From Magnolia sinica (Eukaryota; Streptophyta; Magnoliopsida; Magnoliales; Magnoliaceae), in NCBI RefSeq assembly GCF_029962835.1, contig NC_080579.1, forward strand, positions 82,849,959 to 82,913,958: a stretch of DNA of 64,000 nucleotides, given 5' to 3'. The stretch's first letter is position 1. Each line of letters begins with the position of its first letter. The notes under the pieces are model-generated. The model saw only the letters and a list, made by a program, of their open reading frames with translations. It did not search any database and was not told the DNA's origin. The position numbers and the translations under genes were made by a program. Below are positions 33,965 to 44,085 of the stretch, piece after piece.

Positions 33965-34282
33965 GGCAGACCGTGTCCTAAGTCCTCGTGTTGATCACAT
34001 TGGCATGTATAACATGGGGTAGCATGTGGGCCGTGCCAACATCAGAGTGAACATTTTGAAAACCAGGTCTGGTCTGTGATACAGATCACATGGCATGTAC
34101 GATACATATGATAGCACTGGGGCCCATATAACCACAGTACCGCACCATGGGAGACTAGGTCTGGTCGAGCACATGGTAAGTAAACTATGAGGGTGGCATT
34201 TATTAGAACCACCATCATGGTGCACCACGGCAGACCAGGTTTGGTCTCTGAAGCCGAGTGCATGGCATATGTATTATATGGA
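33965..34282 (+). repeat. Dispersed repeat pair, copy 2
   Basis: Direct partner of 29293-29600, about 4.7 kb downstream and in the same orientation. It has the same start, the same inner palindrome and the same GACCAGGTTTGGTCTCTGAAG ending region with base changes. Confidence 0.75.
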
Positions 34283-34295
34283 TCAGTGGGTGGCG

Positions 34296-34565
34296 TGGTG
34301 GGGCCCACCAGGGTTTACATGTTTTTTCCATGCTTTCCACCCGTTTTTCCAGCTCATTTATGACATGAGCCCAAACAATGAGGTAAACCCAAAGCTAAGT
34401 GAACCATGCCACGGGAAATAGTGGGGATTAGACGCTTACCATTGAAAACCCACAAAAGAAATTTTGAATCAAGTTTGTATTTGTGTTTTCCATTCATCAG
34501 GTCTCTGTGACCTTATGAGCAGGTTAGATGGCAAACAAAGATTATGGTGGGCCCTAGGAACACTA
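34296..34565 (-). repeat. GGGCCC-type dispersed repeat, reversed copy
   Basis: Begins TGGTGGGGCCCACC and ends GGTGGGCCCTAGGAA, with the family phrases in reverse order ('CAGCTCATTTATGACATGAG', 'AAGCTAAGTGAACCATGCC', 'TTAGATGGCAAAC'). A partial second copy follows at about 34600-34790. Confidence 0.65.
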
Positions 34566-34958
34566 CCGACGGACCAGATCCGTCGCAAAAACAAATTAAC
34601 GATGGATTTCATCTGTTGAATGGTTTGCGGCTGTTTGAGCAAAATCGCGATTTTGGCATACTAGGACATTATTGTTTTCCGTAGTCAACTTGCTATGGAT
34701 TTGCCTCCTCATGTCTCAAAATGAGCTAGGTAAAAAGATGAATAGCTCGAAGAAAACACATACATCATGGTGGGCCCCACAAAGTAGTGTCCCAATGGAT
34801 ATCCCAGGTGGCATGTGATGCAGGCAATCCACTTTCACAACGGATGAAGCCTAATCATTGATAGCCCAATACCCAACTAAGGGTGGCAAAAGGATGGCAA
34901 AACTTGACTTGATCAGGACCCAACTCCGGAAGTTCATGTCTAAGTCAATTTAATTTTA

Positions 34959-35152
34959 TGTAAAGACCGGATTTTGTATATTTTGAATTAATTTCATTTA
35001 CATTGTACAATAGTATTTATAGAATATAATAGCAAAATCAAATTCTTAACATATGGGATTTACAGGAGTAAACGGGACAAGACATAAATGACAATTCTAA
35101 AAGTACAGTAGAGATAAGGTAGGGTAAATATCGTCAATGCTTATCTCTAATA
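34959..35152 (-). mobile_element. Copia element 2, short 3' LTR
   Basis: On the minus strand it reads TATTAGAGATAAG...GGTCTTTACA, about 194 bp, directly after a purine stretch (CCAATTTGAGGAG) and the copia RNase H end. Short AT-rich LTRs of this kind are common in copia elements. Confidence 0.65.
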
Positions 35153-35316
35153 CTCCTCAAATTGGAGCATGAATGTTATGAATGCCCAACTTATGACATA
35201 AGAAACATGATTGTTTAGTTCCCAATGATTTTGTAAAAATATCCGCACATTGATTTGATGTATGAACATCATAAGTTTTGATTAAGTCATTTTGAATTCT
35301 CTCTTGAATAAGGTGG
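35153..35316 (-). pseudogene. Copia element 2 RNase H C-terminus
   Basis: The minus frame has 'LIQERIQNDLIKTYDVHT', then 'CADIFTKSLGTKQ' and 'LCHKLGIHNIHAP', the conserved end of copia pol. It is cut off at 35316 where the LTR of gypsy element 2 begins, so the rest of the copia pol was displaced and is not found on the other side. Confidence 0.85.
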
Positions 35317-37600
35317 TGATGTAGGACATGGCACATGCACATTCCTATCATGGCTGGACTAAAAGAAGGTGAACCGTAAGTCAGCCATAACGTTTGATCC
35401 GGGTATCGTTACGTGATGCACAACCTATCAATATTTACTGCAAAAGGCCATTTGGAGTGAACCGACCCGCATAGCAGGTCACATCAGTCTATTTCCCAAG
35501 AGAACATGAGCTGCTAGTTCAAAAATGGGATTTTAAGAAAATTTACTATTTTTAGTAATTCCATTTTTTGCAATTTTTCCTTATTTTTAGAAATTACTCT
35601 TAATCATGCTAGGACTCCTTTAGCAAGGTTTATCTAGATTTTCTATCTTGGATAAATTTACTATTTTGGGTAAATTTTATTTTAGCTGAATTAGGACTCT
35701 TAATTAGGGTTGAGAATTTGCTATTTTTGGTAAGTATGAATTGGAATTTTTTTTTTCTTATTTATTAATGATGTTATGGAGTAATCAAAGGCAATTACAT
35801 ATTATTTGAATAAAAAACTTATTTAAGTTTTATTTCTCTTTTTTCTTGTGGATTCAAGAAAATACTCTTATGGATTTAAGGTTTTTATCACTTGAGGAAG
35901 ATGGTGATCTTTCTTATCATCCCTTCACACTCTTCCCGCGTCAGTTGATATCAGAGCAAAGCTTTTCCTCAGGACAATGGCACATCTAACGAAGGTGCGG
36001 GTAATAATCTCATGAGCGATGCTCCAAGGAATAATCATATAACGATGATGCCATTTGAAGCTTTCCATTGGGACAATCAGCAAGCCATGCAAGGATTACA
36101 GGTAGCAATAAACCGTTTGATGAAAACTATGGGATAGAGATACATGTTCATAATAATAATCAATATGAAATTGGCGATGGAGCTTGCACTCATCATGTTC
36201 TTGGTGTGACATTAGTGATGAATAACAGGCCACCACCCAATGATGATGAATCGCAGGCCACCACTTTGATAGTGAGGAAGTCATTGTATACGCTAAAGGT
36301 AGAGATAAATTTATAATAATACAACATCTTTTGAATAATGTGTATTTTAAACCAAAAAATTTGTAATATGATCATCGATGTCAGGAGCAACGAGAATCTT
36401 GTGTCGAAAACAATAGTGGAAAAGGTGTAACTTAAAATTGAAAAGAACCTCTTTTTATACACGATTGGATGGATCAATGATGTCAACAAAATAGAGGTAA
36501 TCAAATGATGTTATATATCATTTTCCATAGGTAAATATTATAAGGACGAAGTAATACGTGACATAGTCAATATGGAAGCTTAACATTTTATTTGGTCGAC
36601 CATGACAATATAATGTTGATGTTACACATAGAGGCTAGGATAATGTATTTATATTTATTAAATATGGTAGAAAGATTATCCTTGCCCTTATGGGAATGAA
36701 GAACTGACCCAATACTTCTAAAATGGAGGGACAATCTCTCATAACCGAACAAGATTTCGTCAGACAATCTGAAGAGAAGAGATATGTGTATGCATTAACT
36801 GAAAAGGAAAAATATGTGGAGCTCGTGAACATCGTAGAGGATTTAAAACCAATGTTGCAAGAGTTTAAGACAATTGTGTCCGATAAACTCCCTAAGACAT
36901 TGCCTCACATACAAGATATATAAAATCACATTAATCTTATATAAGGGGTAAGTCTACCTAATTGCACACATTATCAAAAATAATGTGAGATCTTGCGGGC
37001 ACAAGCAAAGAAATTGATCTATAAGGGTCATGTCAAGGAGATCATGAGTACATGTATTATGACAGCTCAGGAGTCTAACGTCAAGTACAAGGAAGATGCT
37101 AACAAACATTAGTGCCAGAAGTTGTTTCAAGTGGATGATAATGTGCTTGTTCACTAACGCAAGGAAAAGTTTCCGACTATGATGTATAATATGCTGATGA
37201 ATAAGAAGATAGGCCATGTTTTGGTTCTTAAGAAAATCAATGATAACACATTTGTTCTTAATTTTCTAGAAGACATGGAGATCTCAAGGACTTTCAATGT
37301 AGCAGACTAGTATGAGTTTCATGAGCCAAATCCATTAGATAACTCAAGGACGAATTTTATTTTATTTTCCAAGTGGAGGGGTCTGATGTAGAACATGGCA
37401 CAAGTACATTCCTATCATGACTGGACCAAAAGAAGGTGAACCATAAATTGGCCATGACTTTTGATCCGGCTATCATTACAAGACGCACATCCTATCAATC
37501 TTAACTATAATAGGTCATCTAGGGTGAATCAACCAGCATAGTGGGTCATGTCAGTCCGTTTCACAAGAGAACGTGCAAGAGATGTTCTGAGCATCAACTC
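35317..37600 (+). mobile_element. Ty3/gypsy element 2, internally deleted
   Basis: The 5' LTR starts TGATGTAGGACATGG (35317) and ends GCGTCA (35943). The PBS-like TGATATCAGAGC at 35946-35957 is one base off the initiator tRNA-Met PBS. Internal remnants run to a purine tract AAGTGGAGGGG (37371-37381), and the 3' LTR starts TGATGTAGAACATGG at 37384. That LTR breaks off near 37600. The two LTR starts align well over 200 bp. About 2.3 kb, far too short for a complete element. Confidence 0.85.
35958..37383 (+). pseudogene. Gypsy element 2 gag/pol remnants
   Basis: Pieces of a chromovirus-like polyprotein. A protease-adjacent segment (about 36376-36500, 'ENLVSKTIVEKV') is followed by the segment before RT (about 36560-36720, 'MGNEELTQ'). 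The frame 36723-36923 ends 'LPKTLPHIQDI'. Then, after about 36990, the integrase C-terminal region follows directly ('DDNVLVH', 'RTFNVAD' at about 37130-37310). The RT core, RNase H and integrase core are absent, so an internal deletion of a few kilobases occurred. Confidence 0.75.
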
Positions 37601-38436
37601 AGAAATGTATGGGTTTGTGGAGGGTTAGCGTCTGACGGAGACGGAGAGATTCCATATCCTGATGGCCGAACTGGGGTCGTTCAGTGAAATATAGCAAAGT
37701 ATTCTTCCTTGGCCATTAATGAGCTCCTTAGTTATGACTAGTGTTGGCCGACCTCCTTGCATTGTGTATATATGTCCGAGCTAGTTTTTCTTTAGTGGCT
37801 AATCCATTTTTACCCATAACAGTAAACCCTCCTACTTATGAGCTCGCGTAGCAGGCTCAGAAAGTAAGTTGGATTCAGTAAGGTCAGACGTTCTTACACA
37901 TGGGGCATTGGACTACTTGTCATTAATGCAAAGTAAGGCGGCGTGTACGGGAATTAGGGCATATCTACAATCATGATATGACACACTCAAGATAATGCAT
38001 GCCACTCGAGGTCATGTGTGCTGGCGGCACGCTTGCTCAGCTTCTGGCTTATGAGGTGCTAACGCGTGGCGTCTTCTGGAGAGTTGGGTCGACTAGCGAG
38101 TGGGAGAGCTCCACGTGTCCAAGCGTGGTCGTCGAGGAGCCATTTTGGCTGTCATAATAAATGTAAGCATTAAACGTTGTATGGTTAAGTCCCCTGTAAA
38201 AGGGGATGCCCTAGCATCGTTAGGCCCATTTGCTCTATCGTCCTTCTACCTATTCCTCTTCTCCTCTCAGACTTAGGCAATTTTTGACAATCCTCAAAGG
38301 GTCTCCTTCTCCTTCTCCGGTGAGCTTCTCTCCCATCTTCCCACGCTTTTTTCTTTTTCTTTTGCAATCAAAAAGAAAAATGCCAAGTCCATCAGGCTGG
38401 TGAGGGGAGTCATCCCAGCATGATGGTGGGTCGGAC
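37601..38436. other. Tat left-end region: LTR or 3' leader, promoter-like
   Basis: Non-coding. Includes CCCCTGTAAAAGGGGATGCCC (about 38191-38211), a TATA-like box upstream of the antisense gene, followed by pyrimidine-rich sequence typical of a plant 5' leader. Whether this is part of the Tat LTR or internal sequence cannot be decided here. Confidence 0.4.
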
Positions 38437-39348
38437 GATTTCGATCTCTTGAAAAATTCGCCCTGTCCATTGATGATGATGAGTGATAGGGACTTCCAGG
38501 CATCCCATAGGTTGAGGATGGTTGCCCAGTCATCAGTCGAGCTACCAGTGGACGCTGAGGGGGTTGCCCTAGCCGGCAAATCTTCATCGGAGTCAAAAGA
38601 ATTCGGGCCAATTGGACCGACGTTTACAAAATCTGCCCTAGTACGAATCAGGTCGGAGTACCACATTCCAGACTCTGTGGCACTTTAAGCTCCAATACTT
38701 GATGAAATTCCAAGCGAGCCCCAGGACAGTGAGGTGGCCATATTCTTGGTCGCCCTTCAGTGCGGCTTGAGGCTCCCACTTCACCGTATAGTCAGGGACC
38801 TCCTCTTGCGCCTAGAGTTAGCTCCTGGACAGAAATCCTAAATGCCTGGAGGGCGTTGGTGGGGTTGTTCATTCTTTGCACTGAGGTCGACCAACTCGAG
38901 CTGACTGTGAATAAATTCCTCAACGTATACCAGGTGAAGTCCAACCCTTATCATGATGGTTGGTATTATTTTTCGGCTTGGCTGAAGACCGGTAATGCTA
39001 TAATCACGGACACCCCGACCTCGAATAAGAACTAGAAGAGTAAGTGGTTCTGGGCGTTGAGAGATTGGGAGGCTCCAGCAACTTCTAAGCTACATCCTTG
39101 GGTTCTAACCTGTTTTGTTCAACCAAGTCAGTATGTCCGAACTAATTTTTTCCTTAGCTTATTTCTCTTTCCTCATCTCTGACTGTAATTGTCTTTGGCA
39201 CCACTGCCCAAGTACCCTGCTAGGGTGAGTGAGTCGGAGCGTAACCGAATAGCTGAGGCGAGGTCTGTGGACGCCGCATTAAAGTCTCAGAGGCAGCTAA
39301 TTACGCTTGAACTTCTTTTTAAATCAGGTCTTGCCTCATCCATATCAG

Positions 39349-39419
39349 GTATACTCTAGTAGATAGCTGAGGATTATTTCATCCATCTATTTGCTGATCA
39401 TTCTCTTTTGTCTTGTAAG
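39349..39419 (+). other. Predicted GT-AG intron of antisense gene
   Basis: Starts CAG|GTATACTC and ends GTAAG before GATGCC, 71 bp and T-rich. Coding-like sequence on both sides belongs to the same antisense protein. Splicing is predicted, not shown. Confidence 0.5.
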
Positions 39420-39888
39420 GATGCCTAATCAGACTCACTCCAAGTGTCGTGCTCCTTCTAAGGCCGAGGCGGCCCAGAAGAAAAAAATCTTCAAAGAGGA
39501 GGGGAACCACCGCCTCTAAGTCCACGACTGGTCGGTTGAGCATGACTGCCAACCCTGCCACTACTCCAGCAACCACCCCTTCAGACCTACCAACAGTCTC
39601 TGAGGCGGTCGGGGTCGTTGAGAAGGCGGGCCCCGTTGTTGAAGCCCAACCTATCGAGGTTCAGGCAGTTCCTGGTTCTGAGCCTTAACCCCTCTCAGCC
39701 CAGGCTCAGGCAGGTAATTCGACTGGTGGCAGAGGGGTTGAGGCTTAGGGAACCCTCAGGTCTGATTCCACCACGACATAGGGCCTCTTGCCCTGGATAA
39801 CTCGACATATTCCTGATGCCTAGTTCACTAGGGTGATGAAGACGCCTCCATTAGCTGCTATCGGCAGGTGGTGGCACTTTTTTATAAG

Positions 39889-39969
39889 GTAGGATGTTCC
39901 CTTCATAGTAGTCGTCCTTTTGTACTTAAAGATTTTTCTTCCTTTTTTTTACATGGATTTATTTTTCAG
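39889..39969 (+). other. Predicted GT-AG intron of antisense gene
   Basis: Starts AAG|GTAGGATG and ends TTTTTCAG|CTTTCC, 81 bp, with a strong pyrimidine tract before the acceptor. It joins the 'VALFYK' exon to the coiled-coil exon. Confidence 0.6.
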
Positions 39970-40475
39970 CTTTCCCCCACTGTCCTATTTGCTCATCGCG
40001 AGATGTTGCAAGTTAAGGAGGAGTGCAAGGAGGTAGAGGCGAGTCTTATGAGGAAGATAGTCGAGTCCGAGCAGCTCTAATCTGAGGTTGTTACTCTGAG
40101 GGCCGAGGCTGAGGAGGCTCAGAACGAGTCCCAGATGAGGATCGGGCTAGAAGAGTTGGGTTCACTCCTAAAGGAAGCCCAAGAGAGGGGTGCTAGATGG
40201 AAGGTTGAGCTAGCCAAGGTGAAGTTCAGTTTCGGAGTCAAACTGAAGGAAGCCCAGGTAGCTATTCTAGAGGCTCGAGCAGCGGCCGTAAAGGAGTTTA
40301 AGGCCTCTGAGGAGTGGGAGGAAGAGAGGGATGAACTCTATAGCCTTGGGTATGACAAGTGCCTTGAGGATGTTAAGGATTTATATCCCGAGCTCAACCT
40401 GACTTCTCTCGAGGATAGCCCTATGAAGAGCCGATTCCGTCGGAAGCCAAGCAGCCAACCTTGGTGGGACTCTGA

Positions 40476-41159
40476 TATGCTTCCAACCTCTTTTTGTATT
40501 TTTCCCATATGTAACCTTTTTGTTCATTTAATGAAAAGGGAATTTTTTGCAATGGTTTGTTGTGTATGAGATTCTAAGTAGATTTAGTAAGTTGGTTTGT
40601 CGAACATCGGCCACACTAATGGACCAAGCATGTCAGTCGAGTAGGAATGTAGGGGCGAGCTCTTAACCCTTTTTATTAAGGGAGTTTTTCCTTGTAGAAT
40701 AGGTGAACGAGCTGCAATGGTCCCTTCTCAAAGGACCGAGCAGTTTGCTTAAGAGGATTGTCTTCCCCTTCTCTAAGGGGTCCTCATTGTAGATTGCGTG
40801 ATCCTAGTAGTATTATTAATTAGTGGTCCAACCTCTTCTTTAAGGGTCGGACAACTAATGAGGATTATTTCTCCCTCATACTAAGGAAAGTCCTCAATAG
40901 GCCATGTAGTAGAATCAATTAATGGTCCGACCTCTTCTTTAAGGGTCGAATGATTAGTGAGAGTATAATTTTTCCCTTGTATTAAGAAAAATCCTTGGTA
41001 GATTATGTAGGCCAAACAATGTAGATGACGCGTAGAATTCAAAATTTACTGACCTTGGGATTTTTATTGCAGATTCTGATCAAGACATGTAAACTCCAAC
41101 TTAATAGGTTGATTATTGTAGATTCTAAGCAGTAGACATGTAGATTCTGACCTGGGCTT
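40476..41159. other. Spacer between antisense gene and integrase end
   Basis: Non-coding, with internal repeats: phrases GGTCCRACCTCTTCTTTAAGGGTCG occur at about 40827 and 40916, each followed by similar TTATTTCTCCCTC/TTTTTCCCTTG sequence about 89 bp apart. It holds the presumed 3' ends of both converging transcripts. Confidence 0.5.
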
Positions 41160-42410
41160 TAGTCAGTCTTCACAAGTAGTAGATCTTCAGATGTTCGGCG
41201 TTCCATGGATGGGCAGGGGTCGTCCCTCAATATCTTCAAGTCGGTAGGTTCCTAGTTGGGTGGTGCCCGTTATCTTGTAGGGTCCTTCCCATTTCGGCCC
41301 CAGAGTCCCTGATTCAAGCTCCTTGGTGTTTTGGAAGGTTCGGCGGAGGACCAAATCTGCAACTCGGAAGCTTCTCATTCTTACTCTGAAATTGTAGAAT
41401 TGGGCGACCTGTTATTGTCGAGTTGCGACATTGAGTTGGGCTTGTTCATTTTTTTCTTCAAGCAGGTCGAGATGCAATGCCATCTGCTCTGTATTCTGAT
41501 TTTCATCATGAGAACGAATTGGAGTAGTTAGGAGCCCAATCTCGATTAAGACAACGACTTCAGCCCTGAAGGCCAGTGAGAAGATAGTTTCTCCTATGGT
41601 CGTTTGAGCGGTGGTCCGATTCGCACAAAGGACATGGGGGAGCTCCTTGGCCCAGGCCCCTTTAGCTTTCTTGAGCTTAGTTCAAAAGTAGTTTTTGATG
41701 ATCTTATTGACAGCCTTGACCTGATTGTTTGCTTGTGGGTGTTGTGGTGATGGCTAGGCATTCCGAATTCCGAGGTTCCCACACATGCCTCAGAACCGTT
41801 CATTGTCGAACTGCTTCCCGTTGTTCGAGACAATCATATGTGGGATCCCGTACAGATATATAATGTTTTTCCAGATGAAGTCAGCGATTTTCTACTCAGT
41901 GATCTTGGTCAACAGTTCAGCCTCAACCCATTTAGTGTAGTAGTCGACCATGATGATTACGAACTTGGTCTGACCTTTGCCAATCGGCAAGGGGCGTATG
42001 ATGTATATCCCCCATTGGGCGAATGGCCATGGTCTGGTCATGGGAGTCAACTGCTCGGGTGTTTGATGAGATATTTCCGTGAATCTCTAGCATTTATCGC
42101 ACCTCTGGGTGTATTGTTTGGCATCATTTTGTATGGTCGGCCAAAAGTATCCTTGTCTAATTACTTTGTGGGCAAGAGTGCGACTGCTGGAGTGATTGAC
42201 GTAGATTCCTTCATGTATTTTCTTTAGGAGGTAGTCAGCTTCTTCAAGATGAAAGGCACCACGGGGAGGATAAGGAAAACTTTTTTGGTAGAGGATGTCT
42301 CCTACCATGGTATACAGAGCTGACTTAACCTGAATTCTGTGTGCTTCAGGTTTGTTTTCCGGCAGTGTGCCATTACAGAGGTATCTGATGATCGGATACA
42401 TTCAGCTTGG
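41160..42410 (-). pseudogene. pol: Tat integrase, catalytic triad lost
   Basis: The N-terminal HHCC finger is complete (42087-42215: 'IHEGIYVNHSSSRTLAHK', 'RCDKC'). The core follows but all three acidic residues are replaced. Asp in the WGIDII motif is Tyr (42003-42005), Asp in the SDNGKQFD motif is Asn (41823-41825) and Glu in the NGQVEAVNK motif is Lys (41715-41717). The C-terminal domain 'VADLVLRRTF', 'LGPKWEGPYKI', 'GTYRLEDIEG' ends at about 41187. Several stops interrupt the core. It would have joined element DNA to the chromosome. Confidence 0.88.
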
Positions 42411-42429
42411 GACAGACAAGAACTCGATG

Positions 42430-42870
42430 GGGATTGAGTTTGGGATGTCATCCTCGGTTGTTGTAGCCACTTTGCTAGTGCTTCAGCTTTGGAATTATCT
42501 GCCCTAGGGACCAGGGTAACTTCACATTTTTGGAACTTACTGATAAGTTCACGGGCGTTCTGAAGATAAGCGATCATTCTTTCCTCCCTGGCCTGGTACT
42601 CACTGACGACCTGGTTGACGATGAGCTATGAATCACTGTAGACTTTTAGGTTATGAGCTCCCATTGCTGCTGTCAGCCGAAGTCCAGCGAGTAATGCTTC
42701 ATACTCTACTACGTTGTTCGATGTTTGAAATCCAAATCTTAAGCATATTGCGCGCAGGTCTTATCAGGCGCCTCAAAGACTACCCCGTCCTCACTGCCTT
42801 TAGAATTGGATGACCCGTCGATGTATAATGTCTAGGTCGGTGGGTTGAGCTTGTCCAGCCAATTGTCCTT
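42430..42870 (-). pseudogene. pol: Second (archaeal-type) RNase H of Tat element
   Basis: Located between the ordinary RNase H region and integrase, the position of the extra RNase H that defines Tat elements. 'YIDGSSN' (about 42808-42826) is its first acidic motif. 'NNVVEYEALLAGLRLTAAMG' and 'LKVYSDS' follow, and it ends with 'VPRADNSKAEALAKW' (about 42480). Stops are present between the motifs. Confidence 0.8.
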
Positions 42871-42899
42871 GATAGATTGGTCGATTTCGCTACTCGAAT

Positions 42900-44085
42900 C
42901 AGCTTTCGAATTTTGGCCGCAGATGAGCTCGACAATAAATCGACCACCGCTTGTCCTTTGAAGGCGGTTCGAGGTCAATATTTGATGTCAAATTCACTGG
43001 ATTCGATTGCCTACTTTGTGTGTCTTCCCAATACTTTAGGCATCTAGAGCACTTGGTGAAGGGGCTGATCAGTCGGGACTATGATTGTATGGACCTGGAA
43101 GTAAGGTCGAAGATGACAAGATGATATGACCAAAGCTAGGGCGAGCTTTTTGATGTTTGGATACCTGGTCTTAGCCGGGACCAGGGCTTTATTGACGTAG
43201 TACACTGGTAGTTGTTTCGCTTTTTATTCTCGGTTAAGAGCTGAGCTGACCGCTGCTGTTAAGACTGCTAAGTATAAGAGGAGCGACTCTCCTTGCTTGG
43301 GCTTATAAAGTAGTGGGGGTGAGCCTAGGTACTGTTTGAACTGTTGGAAGGCCAGTTCACAGTCCTTGGTCCATTTTACCTTCTGTTTTCATTTCAGCTA
43401 TTTGAAGAAAGGGAGGCACTTGTCAGTGGCTTGGGAGATAAAACGGTTAAGGGCGGCAACTCTCCCTGTGAGGCACTGAATCTCCTTCTTCGTCTTGGGC
43501 AAGCTCATGTCCAGTAGGGCTCAAATCTTGTCAGGGTTTGTCTTAATCCCCCTTTAGCTGACCAGAAAGCCAAAGAACTTTCCTGAGCTGACGTCGAAGG
43601 TGCATTTGCTTGGATTTAGTTTCATCTGATATTTTCACAAGATTGTGAACATCTCATCGAGGTCAACGGTGTGGCCTGTAGCCTTGATGCTCTTGACAAG
43701 TATGTCATTGACGTAGACCTCCATAGAGCACCTGATCTGCTAAGTGAATATTTTGTTGACGAGTCACTGGTATGTGGCTCCAGCATTCTTCAGCACAAAG
43801 GGCATGACCTTATAGCAATAGAGCCCCTTGTTGGTGTACAAAGGTCATCTTTTTTTATCATGGGGATGCATGGTGATCTGATTATAACCCGAATAAGCAT
43901 CCATAAAGCTTAGGAGCTTATGTCTAGCTGTGCTATCAATGAGCTCGTCGATTTGTGTGAGGGGGAAACTGTCTTTGAGGCATGTTTTGTTTAAGTCGGT
44001 ATAGTCAACACAGACCTGCCACTTCCCATTGGACTTTTTCACCAGAACAACGTTGGCGATCCAGTCAGGATAGTAAATCATCTGC
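42900..44085 (-). pseudogene. pol: Tat RT (palm onward) and RNase H
   Basis: The frame 44081-43845 holds 'YPDWIANVVLVKKSNGKWQVCVDYTDLN' and 'MDAYSGYNQITMHP'. The catalytic box further on reads YVND (43704-43715) instead of YVDD. RNase H homology continues to about 43000 with many stops. The N-terminal part of RT is on the far side of the nested LTRs at 54072-54250. Reading across the 5-bp duplication joins the two parts near the LLEA segment. Confidence 0.85.
44081..44085. repeat. TSD of LTR-A, left copy (TCTGC)
   Basis: Immediately left of TGTCATGCCCC. The right copy is CCTGC at 54072-54076, one transition apart. Confidence 0.7.

Larger units (their letters stand above)
38437..40475 (+). 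pseudogene. Antisense Tat gene (Transposase_28-like, spliced, coiled coil)
   Basis: Plus-strand gene opposite to gag-pol. Exonic pieces encode a segment like 'GLRLPLHRIVRDLL' (about 38763), 'LNAWRALVGLFILCTEVDQL' (about 38838) and 'ELTVNKFLNVYQVK', then 'WYYFSAWLKTG' (about 38960), a pattern I associate with Pfam Transposase_28 ('putative gypsy type transposon'). A basic, threonine-rich linker and a glutamate/lysine coiled coil (about 40000-40350) follow, then the ending 'LGYDKCLEDVKDLYPELNL'. Introns with GT...AG ends are seen at 39349-39419 and 39889-39969, and a donor at 39131. Stops and frameshifts break it. Function in the family is unknown. Confidence 0.75.
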
